Shown: positions 51,701-58,941 of the stretch, piece after piece
Numbering within the stretch: position 1 is the stretch's first letter
How the letters are laid out: each line of letters begins with the position of its first letter
Assembly: GCA_020636225.1 (NCBI GenBank)
Contig: JACJYI010000007.1
Location: 272,520-336,519, forward strand
Source: Lewinellaceae bacterium
Lineage (GTDB): Bacteria; Bacteroidota; Bacteroidia; Chitinophagales; Saprospiraceae
DNA: 64,000 bases
Reading direction: 5' to 3'
Notes under the pieces: generated by a model
What the model was told of the DNA's origin: nothing
The model's database searches: none
Seen by the model: only the letters and a program-made list of their open reading frames with translations
Made by a program: the position numbers and the translations under genes

Positions 51701-53626
51701 ACACACGGATGGAATCAATCTCATTACGGTCAATTCAGGCAGATCCAATCCGATCACATTCACATCGATTCAACCTCGGGTGACATGTCATTCGGCCCCA
51801 GGTACATCAATGTCATTTCCAGAGCGGTTCGGATATCACCGACCAACAATACTCGGAGCCGGATTTTCCTGGATGGCACGAGGGTCGTGAATACCACAAG
51901 CAAGCCATCGATCTACTTTCTCACCCTGGACCCGGTCAGTGGTTCCATACAGTCACTGAAGAATTTCATTCTAAGTGGAACAACCAATAAACGGAAAGAA
52001 GCGATCCTCCATGTGCGGGATGAGATCCCGGACAGCTCGATCGTCGTCGTCACCACCTTCCACGCTCCGGGGGAATCCTTTGCCTTGCCAGATTGGATAG
52101 ATGACTCACTCTCGATCGAGGACAACCTGTATTCCATCCTTGAAAAAGAGGGTGCTACGCTGATCAGAAAGCTGGCCATCCAGGGTGAGTCTCCCTATAC
52201 CTTCGCTTTTCAAAAGGGTGTCGCGCCCATTGCCGAACAGATCGCCGATCCAGGGGAGGAGAATGCCTTCATCACCTTCGATATCCAAGCCAAACGAACA
52301 GCGGGAAGCATCCTGTCCCCAGTCACTCCTCTTTTGGTGGATATCGAACAAATCCATTGGTCAGCCCGACCAGGAAGTCAGCAGCCTGATCAATCAACCT
52401 GTTCATTATGGACAACCGGACCTGGTGACAGCCTGACCATACGCTTGATCAATTTCCTACCTGAACAATCGACACTCCCCATTCCTTTGAAGGACCAACC
52501 TGTCGAGCTGCAATTCCGGTTGTGGAGCCAGGATAGCGTCCAACGAACACCCATCCAGTTGGGATACTGGCGCATCGTAGGAGATCCACTCATGAGCCTG
52601 TATCTGGAAACTACATCCCCATTGGAGGACACCAGTGCCCTGGGCGATCACAGAAGGATCGATTATCAACTGGTCCAGCTTGGCAAGAATCCTGGCGACT
52701 CAGAATACCCAGTCCACATCCAACATGTCCTCCCAGATCTTACTACCGAGGACATTGTCCAATCCGTACCCTTGCAACAAGGTCAACCTATTCATCCATT
52801 CAGCTGGACGACACCGCCTCTGACACAACCTGGACTGCACACGTTCATCGTCCAGGGCCAGTCAAGCCCTTCTACCCAGAAGGGCCCATCCTCACCTCTA
52901 CCCAGGGTCGTGACCCGCATCTGGGTGCAGGAAGATCGCAACGCACCGCTACTGCAAGTCTATATTGATAACCAACCAGCGGCCCACAGCCAACCAATTC
53001 ACCAGCGATCAGAAGTCGTTGTGCAATTACGCGATGAACAAGCCTTCCTTCTACTACAGGACACCCAGCAAATCCGTATCTCCCTGACCGATCCTACCGG
53101 CCAGATCGTGCCTCTCTTCTATTCGGATGGATCCATAACTTATTCGCCGGGTTCGACGGACAACAAAAATGTTGCCCAGGCATCCATTCAACCGGGGTTT
53201 CAGGTCCCCGGAGTATACATACTGCGTGTGCAAGGAGAAGATCAGTTCGGCAATACCGCGTCCAATCTGCTCCAAGACATTGAACTGGTCTTTTCAACCA
53301 CCAGTGGATTCTCCAGCCTAGGCCTTTATCCGAACCCATTCCATCATGAGCTTGAATTGAAATATGCCTTATCCAGCCCGAATACACCGGTACAACTGGA
53401 TCTCAGCTTGATTGATCCTTCTGGCAGACTTCTAGGAAAACACACTTTGGCGATCCAGGAATTGGCCAGTGAACAGAATCCGAAAGTCCGGTCGCTGAGC
53501 CTAGAGTGGCCTATCCTCCGCAATCTGCCGCCAGGCATGTACATTCTTCAGATTCATGCTATGGATGCCAATAAGCTCCCGATGGTCCTTCCCTCAGGAA
53601 CTGATCAACTGATCATTAAGCTGTAA
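48734..53626 (+). CDS. Large C25 (gingipain/PorU-like) cysteine peptidase with T9SS sorting domain
   Basis: About 1630 residues from ATG 48734 (the longer frame begins with TTG). Signal peptide PRSRLVLVLMTLTLLVSANL; N-terminal PorU-like domain (YWKIKVARRDMYRVTYPVLQ, LFGPDDYFEFYGDKNKSQLD). The C25 catalytic pair is His632 in KCYLGHGATTTTENF and Cys663 in LILSLGCLTGYTSTPQ. Then long beta-rich regions and a type-A T9SS C-terminal domain from about 1530 (LGLYPNPFHHELELKYALSS, LPPGMYILQIHAMD). It is either the T9SS sortase PorU or a large secreted cargo peptidase; the partner porV is not nearby. Base composition drops sharply after about 49250. Confidence 0.88.
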   Translation: MDPRSRLVLVLMTLTLLVSANLPAQMVVGQDTLYGNEWIDYGKTYWKIKVARRDMYRVTYPVLQAGGFPVDQVPGEQYQLFVYGQEVPLYVSTDGLFGPDDYFEFYGDKNKSQLDQFLFEGGRDDMLNPEVSLYSDTAVYFLTTADPGAPALRYLDEEQDLTGAPAAELSYQDTSRLDFLSADHMPTYDADRYIRYSTYDRDEGFASVSAKSQSFVLEAHSPVVDQPVSLFIKLITSPTDHHLQIRFNDSLLIDIPDLDPGQVLTLEIEVPSGLIAEANTVVVDGIISNTDRYQVSWAELWYIRAFSVEPDQIVFLDLDPDSLVRTYRWPSSNAQLVYNQSNLTRTILLPENGHISYLVTPSMEATSLALVGLDQAKSIDSIERIDFQPVVTSPGSYLIISHPGLRQASNASDPIADYAAYRSSALGGEYLVEIVHIQDLVDQFGYGIRMHPLSIRNFSGQLVHENRIPRHVLVIGKGIDYNYIRDENKDWHNLNFVPTYGFTGSDNLLFADPGAHVPRFSHGRIAARHADEVIAYLDKVKTFEVAPSLPRSIANHAYRKRILHLPAGKSTAEVDYHSLLLDQLAQEVAIPPLQGEVRTLKAGSTDPVSASEVGTMIQALNEGLLIKCYLGHGATTTTENFAVDDPGVLENQGRYPLILSLGCLTGYTSTPQRSISEAFTLEPEKGAIAYVASAGYGYSAVLTNFASILYQQINDTSSNTLGDMMVQIRKSFAGFSSIGYRSLIDQWHFHGDPAIRLVHYSQPDLSADASTFRLQPGLISTEVDSITLSLDLWNLGRSILQPAIIQISITGPDQSVITHLDTITWPTSRLPYSIGLPRPEGRAGTYQLAITIDPFNEILEGPDGAEENNQLVTPDGKHYIEFQILDHRPYPIWPTDLALIHPDSVQLFCYQEQSELGERTIEIQLDTCPDFSSPFLQLAWLDANAGIRSWKPASIMPDAVHYWRIRSIQSDPGQSVNWQGASFKTDTLYTHGWNQSHYGQFRQIQSDHIHIDSTSGDMSFGPRYINVISRAVRISPTNNTRSRIFLDGTRVVNTTSKPSIYFLTLDPVSGSIQSLKNFILSGTTNKRKEAILHVRDEIPDSSIVVVTTFHAPGESFALPDWIDDSLSIEDNLYSILEKEGATLIRKLAIQGESPYTFAFQKGVAPIAEQIADPGEENAFITFDIQAKRTAGSILSPVTPLLVDIEQIHWSARPGSQQPDQSTCSLWTTGPGDSLTIRLINFLPEQSTLPIPLKDQPVELQFRLWSQDSVQRTPIQLGYWRIVGDPLMSLYLETTSPLEDTSALGDHRRIDYQLVQLGKNPGDSEYPVHIQHVLPDLTTEDIVQSVPLQQGQPIHPFSWTTPPLTQPGLHTFIVQGQSSPSTQKGPSSPLPRVVTRIWVQEDRNAPLLQVYIDNQPAAHSQPIHQRSEVVVQLRDEQAFLLLQDTQQIRISLTDPTGQIVPLFYSDGSITYSPGSTDNKNVAQASIQPGFQVPGVYILRVQGEDQFGNTASNLLQDIELVFSTTSGFSSLGLYPNPFHHELELKYALSSPNTPVQLDLSLIDPSGRLLGKHTLAIQELASEQNPKVRSLSLEWPILRNLPPGMYILQIHAMDANKLPMVLPSGTDQLIIKL

Positions 53627-53723
53627 ATGCCTGAACCTGGAAAACCCGTCCCGAAATACCTCACCTGCAGTTGAATTACGAGTATTCGTATGGGGTTATT
53701 CCATCAGCCTCCTGTTTACAGGA

Positions 53724-55028
53724 TTGTTCACTTTTCCCATCGTTGGGCAGAAGATCCAACTACCGGAGATATTTTTTTTACTGTTGGCCCCATTTATTCT
53801 CCGGTATTATCGAGCACTTGTCCACCATATCCAATTTCTGGGCCCAGCCATTTTCCTGTTGTTATTGCCCAGCCTAGTCCATCTCTCCTCCTGTTTCCTG
53901 TACCCTACTCAGGCTGCATTTCTTGAACTCGGTGGTTCTGTTTACCTGGCATTACTCGCACTGATCTTCAGCTGGTGGTTTACTGTGGAACATCGCCCAA
54001 TCCACAACCTGGCAACGATCAGTTCTGTAGCCATTTTCCTTTCTTTTGCGATCAGCATCCTGAGCATCATATCGATCTGGGTTCCGATCGGTCATGGCAT
54101 TGACCTGGTATTTCCCAAACAATTTCCAGTCCTTGGTATAATACACCGTGTCGAAGGATTCTCGATCACACCGAACATGCAAGCCAGTATCTTGCTGGTC
54201 TTTCTCTGCCTGTTCCTTTCGACAACTACCAACAATAGGTCACATCAAAAATGGCTTTTCTTCAGTCTTGGAGCATTCTCCTTGATCCTGACAGGAAGCA
54301 AAGTCCTGATCACTGCATTTTTCTCATTCCTGATCGCTTGTTCAACATGGCTTGTGAGTCGACTGGGATGGCCTCCAAACCTGTTTCGCATCCTGGGAAT
54401 TGCAGGAATCATCCTCTATATGAGTTTCCTCCATTTGCCGTGCATGACTGATGGCCAGTATCAGCAATTGGAATCAGCCGCCTATTTGCAAGGAAATCAA
54501 ACCTATCGCCCTTTTTCTGGAGTCACTTGTCGTGCATCCACTTATACCCTGTTAAAAGAAAAAGCTGTCGGATTCTTTCTCACTCATCCCGTTTCGGGTA
54601 TAGGCAGTGGACAGTTTACCAAGGGTATTCGTCAGCAGCAACATATCGGAGCCTATCCTGCCTCGGCTCCTGTTTACGCCCCGCATTCAATCTACTTTGG
54701 CATTTTGGCTGAAAATGGGCTGATCGGAGCCTTTCTCCTTCTCATCTGGATCATCCTGTGGATGCGAACAATGACCAGGGTTTCTTTCCATCGAGATCAG
54801 CACCCCATTCTGGATGCGCTTCGACTGATACTTCTTTTCTTTCTGTTAGAGGGAATGGCCATGGATGTCATGAATCACCGCGGTCTTTGGGTCGTTGCAG
54901 GCATAACAATAGGGGTAATCATGTATGGATCCGAAACAGCTGATCCAGTTGAACCAGGCAAAAAAACATTCACTGGGACTATTGATCCTGGACATCCATC
55001 CAAATTGTCATTTCACAAGGATAGATGA
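53724..55028 (+). CDS. O-antigen ligase / polymerase family membrane protein
   Basis: A 434-residue polytopic protein with about ten spans and a Wzy/WaaL-type periplasmic loop (FLTHPVSGIGSGQFTKGIRQ, APHSIYFGILAENGLIGAFL), the features used to recognise O-antigen ligases and polymerases. It is likely to join or attach surface polysaccharide. The assigned start is TTG at 53724; the frame is open far upstream and the preceding codons encode a further hydrophobic helix (VFVWGYSISLLFTGLFTFPI), but have no ATG, so the real start is unclear. Codon use and low GC match the second part of the peptidase gene and differ from most of the window. Confidence 0.8.
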   Translation: MFTFPIVGQKIQLPEIFFLLLAPFILRYYRALVHHIQFLGPAIFLLLLPSLVHLSSCFLYPTQAAFLELGGSVYLALLALIFSWWFTVEHRPIHNLATISSVAIFLSFAISILSIISIWVPIGHGIDLVFPKQFPVLGIIHRVEGFSITPNMQASILLVFLCLFLSTTTNNRSHQKWLFFSLGAFSLILTGSKVLITAFFSFLIACSTWLVSRLGWPPNLFRILGIAGIILYMSFLHLPCMTDGQYQQLESAAYLQGNQTYRPFSGVTCRASTYTLLKEKAVGFFLTHPVSGIGSGQFTKGIRQQQHIGAYPASAPVYAPHSIYFGILAENGLIGAFLLLIWIILWMRTMTRVSFHRDQHPILDALRLILLFFLLEGMAMDVMNHRGLWVVAGITIGVIMYGSETADPVEPGKKTFTGTIDPGHPSKLSFHKDR

Positions 55029-55158
55029 GCCCATACATCCATCAATCAAAGCCGAGGAAGGTTTTCGATCAAATTGCCAATCTGATCCGTGTATAAAATG
55101 GGGGGAAATCACCAATCCAGCCATGGAAGTGCCCTGAGACTCCTGGATGACTATTCCC

Positions 55159-55166
55159 TACCTTTG
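55159..55166 (+). promoter_or_regulatory. Minus-7 box for gmd
   Basis: TACCTTTG followed by C, 28 bases before the ATG at 55195. Confidence 0.5.
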
Positions 55167-55194
55167 CAGTTGCTCAAATCATCAGTCTGTGCGT

Positions 55195-56307
55195 ATGAAA
55201 ACTGCACTCATCACCGGGGTCACCGGCCAGGATGGCGCCTACCTCGCCGAATCGCTGCTCCAGAAGGGATACCACGTCCATGGCATCAAGCGCCGGTCCT
55301 CCCTCTTCAACACCCAGCGGGTGGACCATATCTATGAGGATCCCCATGTGGACAATCAACTGTTCACCCTGCACTATGGCGACCTGACCGACTCCACCAA
55401 TCTCATTCGCATCATGCAGGAGGTGCAACCGGATGAGGTCTACAACCTGGGCGCCCAATCCCATGTGCAGGTCAGCTTCGAGACACCGGAGTATACGGCC
55501 AATGTCGACGCCCTTGGGGCCCTGCGCCTCCTGGAGGCCATCCGCCTGCTCGGCCTGCAGGAAAAGACCCGCTACTACCAGGCCTCCACATCAGAGCTCT
55601 ATGGCCTGGTCCAGGAAGTCCCCCAACGCGAGACCACGCCCTTCTACCCGCGATCACCCTATGGAGTGGCCAAGCTCTACGCCTACTGGATCGCTGTCAA
55701 CTATCGCGAGGCCTACAACATGTACGCTTGCAACGGCATCCTCTTCAACCATGAATCGCCCATCCGCGGAGAGACCTTCGTGACCCGCAAGATCACCCGG
55801 GCAGTGGCCCGCATCGCCCTCGGCCTGCAGGACAAGTTCTGGCTTGGCAACCTGGATGCCCAGCGCGACTGGGGCCATGCCCGCGACTATGTAGAGGGGA
55901 TGTACCTCATGCTCCAGCAGGACCACCCGGAGGACTTCGTCCTGGCCACCGGGGTGACCACCTCCGTGCGGGAATTTGTCCGCATGGCCTTCCGGGAGGT
56001 CGGCATCGAGCTGGAGTTCAAGGGCAGTGGTGTCAACGAGATTGCGGTCATCTCCACCCTCCACTCTCCACACCCTACTCTCCACACCGGCAAGGAAGTT
56101 CTCGCCGTCGATCCCCGCTACTTCCGTCCCGCCGAGGTAGACCTCCTCATCGGCGATCCCACCAAGGCCCGGGAAAAGCTGGGCTGGACGGCCACCACCT
56201 CGCTCCAGGACATGGTCAGCGAAATGGTGCAGTCGGACCTGGAGGTGTTCCGGAAGGATGCCCTGCTGCGGGAGCATGGCTTTGATGTCAAGAATGAGTA
56301 CGAGTAG
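55195..56307 (+). CDS. gmd: GDP-mannose 4,6-dehydratase
   Basis: Gmd converts GDP-mannose to GDP-4-keto-6-deoxymannose, the first step to GDP-fucose. The 370-residue SDR enzyme has TGVTGQDGAYLAESLLQKGY, IKRRSSLFNTQRVDHIYEDP, the active-site YQASTSELYGLVQEVPQRET with TPFYPRSPYGVAKLYAYW, and DPRYFRPAEVDLLIGDPTKA near the end. One loop (STLHSPHPTLHTGKEVLAV) is encoded by CTCCAC-like repeats at about 56048-56090, resembling the intergenic pyrimidine runs. Its partner fcl is at 57121, separated by a repeat and guest gene. Function is secure. Confidence 0.96.
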   Translation: MKTALITGVTGQDGAYLAESLLQKGYHVHGIKRRSSLFNTQRVDHIYEDPHVDNQLFTLHYGDLTDSTNLIRIMQEVQPDEVYNLGAQSHVQVSFETPEYTANVDALGALRLLEAIRLLGLQEKTRYYQASTSELYGLVQEVPQRETTPFYPRSPYGVAKLYAYWIAVNYREAYNMYACNGILFNHESPIRGETFVTRKITRAVARIALGLQDKFWLGNLDAQRDWGHARDYVEGMYLMLQQDHPEDFVLATGVTTSVREFVRMAFREVGIELEFKGSGVNEIAVISTLHSPHPTLHTGKEVLAVDPRYFRPAEVDLLIGDPTKAREKLGWTATTSLQDMVSEMVQSDLEVFRKDALLREHGFDVKNEYE

Positions 56308-56603
56308 AAAACCACTAAGTCACTAAGTGCAAAAAGAGAAGATAGTTCTCGCAAAGGCGCATAGGGCGCAAAAGTCAAAAGGCGCAAAGAAATTATGGAT
56401 GAAAAGAACTATTTGTTAAATGATATACAGAGTGGATGATGATAGTTCTCGCAAAGGCGCATAGGGCGCAAAAAGGAGAGGCGCAAAGAAATTATGGATG
56501 AAAAGAGCTGAGGTTGAATGGCAATCAGAATGAACAACTATGTTTCACGCAAAGGCGCATAGAGCGCAAAAGTCAAAAGGCGCAAAGAAATCTGGATAGA
56601 ATC
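56308..56603 (+). repeat. CGCAAAGGCGC direct-repeat block before the GxxExxY gene
   Basis: Begins with a CACTAAGTCACTAAG unit (56310 onward). Three direct copies of a unit reading CGCAAAGGCGCATAGGGCGC (AGAGCGC in the third) lie near 56354, 56451 and 56548. Each is followed 14-20 bases later by an AAGGCGCAAAGAAA-like tail (the middle copy reads GAGGCGCAAAGAAA). The third copy (56543-56558) forms an inverted pair with 57095-57110, on the other side of the GxxExxY gene. Confidence 0.85.
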
Positions 56604-56990
56604 ATGACCGAAAACGAGCTGTCAAGAGTCATCATTGAAGCCGCTATTGAAGTCCATCGTCACTTGGGCCCTGGATTGCTTGAGTCGATCTATGAAGAAG
56701 CTCTGGCACATGAGCTGGCTCACACACATCAGCTTGAAGTTGAACGCCAAAAAGAAATTCCAGTGTTTTACAAGGGCAAAGCCATGGGCAAGGGCTTTCG
56801 TGCAGATCTCATTGTGAATGGAAAAGTGATCGTTGAATTGAAATCAGTGGAAGAACTGAATCCCGTTCACTTCAAGACGTTGCTGACCTATTTAAAGCTG
56901 ACAGACACGCGATTGGGTCTGCTCTTGAACTTCAACGAAGAATTTCTGAGAAATGGAATCAAAAGAGTTGTCAACGGCCTTCGTGATTAA
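56604..56990 (+). CDS. GxxExxY protein (PD-(D/E)XK nuclease-like)
   Basis: A 128-residue protein with the name motif in HLGPGLLESIYEEAL (G-x-x-E-x-x-Y) and a PD-(D/E)XK-type core: Asp in FRADLIVNGKVIVELKSVEE with the E-L-K pair, so a nuclease-fold metal site is plausible. The family is common in Bacteroidota, is of unknown function, and is repeatedly found among repeats like those here. ATG 56604 chosen; the longer frame begins in the repeats. Its codons are AT-richer than gmd and fcl. Flanked by nested inverted repeats (56543-56558/57095-57110 and 56577-56587/57000-57010). Confidence 0.9.
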   Translation: MTENELSRVIIEAAIEVHRHLGPGLLESIYEEALAHELAHTHQLEVERQKEIPVFYKGKAMGKGFRADLIVNGKVIVELKSVEELNPVHFKTLLTYLKLTDTRLGLLLNFNEEFLRNGIKRVVNGLRD

Positions 56991-56999
56991 CCAAAATCC

Positions 57000-57110
57000 C
57001 TTTGCGCCTTAACTACAATCAAAACCAATCAAGAAGTAAATATTGTTTCTTTTGACTTTATGTGAACAAGGTGATTGATCAGAATAGCGCCCTGGCGCCT
57101 TTGCGTGAAA
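57000..57110 (-). repeat. Inverted copies of the CGCAAAGGCGC repeat after the GxxExxY gene
   Basis: CTTTGCGCCTT at 57000-57010 is the reverse complement of 56577-56587. GCGCCTTTGCGTGAAA at 57095-57110 is the exact 16-base reverse complement of 56543-56558. Together they bracket the gene in nested order. Confidence 0.85.
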
Positions 57111-57120
57111 TGAAAGCAAT

Positions 57121-58062
57121 ATGCAACTAGAAGACAAAATATACATCGCAGGCCATCGCGGCATGGTCGGCTCCGCCATCCTGCGCAAGCTGCAGGCCGA
57201 AGGCTTCACCAACTTCGCCCTCCGCACCTCGGCCGAACTGGACCTCCGCCGGCAGACGGAGGTGGAGGAGTTCTTTCGAAGGGAGCAACCCGACTATGTC
57301 TTCCTCTCGGCGGCCAAGGTGGGTGGCATCCTGGCCAACAATACCTGGCGGGCCGAGTTTCTGTATGACAACCTGCAGATCCAGAACAACGTGATCCACT
57401 CCGCCTGGCAATATGGCGCGAAGAAGCTACTGTTCCTGGGATCGTCCTGCATCTACCCCAAGCTGGCGCCGCAACCCCTGAAGGAGGAGTCCTTGCTCAC
57501 CGGCCTGCTCGAACCGACCAACGAGCCCTATGCCATTGCCAAGATCGCCGGGATCAAGATGTGCGATGCCTATCGGAGCCAGTACGGCTTCTCGGCCATC
57601 TCCGTCATGCCCACCAACCTCTATGGCCCGAATGACAATTACGACCTGCAGTCTTCCCACGTCCTGCCGGCCCTGATCCGCAAGTTCCATGAGGCCAAAC
57701 GGTCCGGAGCACCCAACGTCACGATGTGGGGCACGGGCAGTCCACTGAGGGAGTTCCTCCATGTGGACGACCTGGCGGATGCCTGTTATTTCCTCATGCA
57801 GCACTGGGACGAGCCGGGCTTCCTCAACGTGGGCACCGGCACCGACCTGTCCATCAAGGATCTCGCCCTGATGATCAGGGACGTTGTCGGATACACCGGC
57901 GACATCATCCACGATACCACCAAGCCGGACGGCACGCCCCGTAAGCTGATGGATGTGTCCCGCCTCCATTCCCTGGGCTGGCACCACAGCATCGAATTGG
58001 AAGAGGGAATCCGATCGGTCTATGAGACCCTTGTGGACACCAGGCCTTACTCCTGGGTGTAA
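57121..58062 (+). CDS. fcl: GDP-L-fucose synthase
   Basis: Fcl (WcaG) epimerises and reduces the gmd product to GDP-L-fucose. The 313-residue SDR enzyme has IYIAGHRGMVGSAILRKLQA, LRTSAELDLRRQTEVEEFF, VFLSAAKVGGILANNTWRAE, the catalytic GSSCIYPKLAPQPLKEES and YAIAKIAGIKMCDAYRSQYG, with PTNLYGPNDNYDLQSSHVLP. It follows gmd functionally but lies downstream of the GxxExxY cassette; the start is 11 bases past the inverted repeat. Length is normal. Confidence 0.97.
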   Translation: MQLEDKIYIAGHRGMVGSAILRKLQAEGFTNFALRTSAELDLRRQTEVEEFFRREQPDYVFLSAAKVGGILANNTWRAEFLYDNLQIQNNVIHSAWQYGAKKLLFLGSSCIYPKLAPQPLKEESLLTGLLEPTNEPYAIAKIAGIKMCDAYRSQYGFSAISVMPTNLYGPNDNYDLQSSHVLPALIRKFHEAKRSGAPNVTMWGTGSPLREFLHVDDLADACYFLMQHWDEPGFLNVGTGTDLSIKDLALMIRDVVGYTGDIIHDTTKPDGTPRKLMDVSRLHSLGWHHSIELEEGIRSVYETLVDTRPYSWV

Positions 58063-58117
58063 CTGCCTCGGGTTTGATCCTTCCGTTACCATAGACAGCT
58101 GGATTCAACGTCTGGCA

Positions 58118-58165
58118 GTTCAAGGTTCAATATGCCCCCTGTCCGGGGGCATGTTCAAGGTTCAA
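58118..58165 (+). repeat. Repeat-hairpin-repeat unit upstream of the S23-like gene
   Basis: GTTCAAGGTTCAA at 58118-58130 and again at 58153-58165, with the hairpin ATGCCCCC/GGGGGCAT (loop TGTCC) between them. Mirrored by a similar unit at 58864-58910. Confidence 0.85.
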
Positions 58166-58294
58166 TGCCACAGGTCTGTTGAAATGACAGGGAGATTACG
58201 AGAGGGATGTATCCATGAGCGATAATGCAATCGATCATCAATCTGGTTGATGCGAAGAAAGACCTGATCTTGATTTATTTTAGCCAAAAAGAAT

Positions 58295-58684
58295 ATGGCA
58301 CATGCAACTCGATTCGAAGACCTGGAGATCTGGAAAATGGGCCGGGAAATTGCCAAAGAGACCTGGTTGCTGACTAGAGAAGAACGTTGGAAGAGACAAT
58401 TCGACCTGATCAACCAGATGCTCAGATCCTCCGGCAGTATTCCGGACAATATTGCAGAAGGGTTCGAGCGGGAGGGGAATAAGGAATTCTTACAATTCCT
58501 CTCGATTGCCAAAGGGTCTTGTGGCGAATACCGGTCGCAGTTGTATCGCGCATTGGATAGAGAACTATTGACCGAGGAGGAATTTGAAATCCGTCGGACT
58601 CAAGCTGAAAACCTGAGTGGGAAGATCCAACGATTCATGGCCGCCATACGTCGTTCAGACCTTTCCGGATCTAAATACAAATAG
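58295..58684 (+). CDS. Four-helix bundle protein (S23 / Avd-like)
   Basis: A 129-residue helical protein matching the 23S rRNA intervening-sequence (S23) four-helix bundle family: FEDLEIWKMGREIAKETWLL, a helix with RRFDLINQM-type pattern (FDLINQMLRSSGSIPDNIAE), GFEREGNKEFLQFLSIAKGS, and CGEYRSQLYRALDRELLTEE. The family includes Avd, the accessory protein of diversity-generating retroelements, which binds nucleic acid; no reverse transcriptase is near. The gene is not inside an rRNA here. It lies between fcl and manC within a mirrored repeat unit. The real function in this setting is unknown. Confidence 0.9.
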   Translation: MAHATRFEDLEIWKMGREIAKETWLLTREERWKRQFDLINQMLRSSGSIPDNIAEGFEREGNKEFLQFLSIAKGSCGEYRSQLYRALDRELLTEEEFEIRRTQAENLSGKIQRFMAAIRRSDLSGSKYK

Positions 58685-58863
58685 GGTTCTATTATACCAG
58701 GAATACTGGTGGCCGCTAATATCTTCAAGAAGGACTTGGAGATTGTCGCTTTTGGGGTGAACGTTTCTCACCAGTTGATCAAACTCATCAAAATAAGAAC
58801 CTTTCAAAGGTGGATCAAGGAGCGGACTTCTCCTTCGCATCGTACCTTTAGCCTATTGCTACT

Positions 58864-58910
58864 TTGAACCTTGAACTGATGGAGCGTCAGCTCCATCTTG
58901 AACCTTGAAC
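58864..58910 (-). repeat. Repeat-hairpin-repeat unit downstream of the S23-like gene (inverted)
   Basis: TTGAACCTTGAAC at 58864-58876 and 58898-58910 (the reverse complement of the upstream repeat), with hairpin GATGGAGC/GCTCCATC (loop GTCA) between. Ends 4 bases before the first possible manC start. Confidence 0.85.
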
Positions 58911-58941
58911 CCTTATGCAGGAGACGCAGTTTCCCGGTAAA

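Noticed and set aside
56310..58910. Diversity-generating retroelement, prompted by the Avd-like gene
   Set aside because: No reverse transcriptase and no template/variable repeat pair were found in the window.
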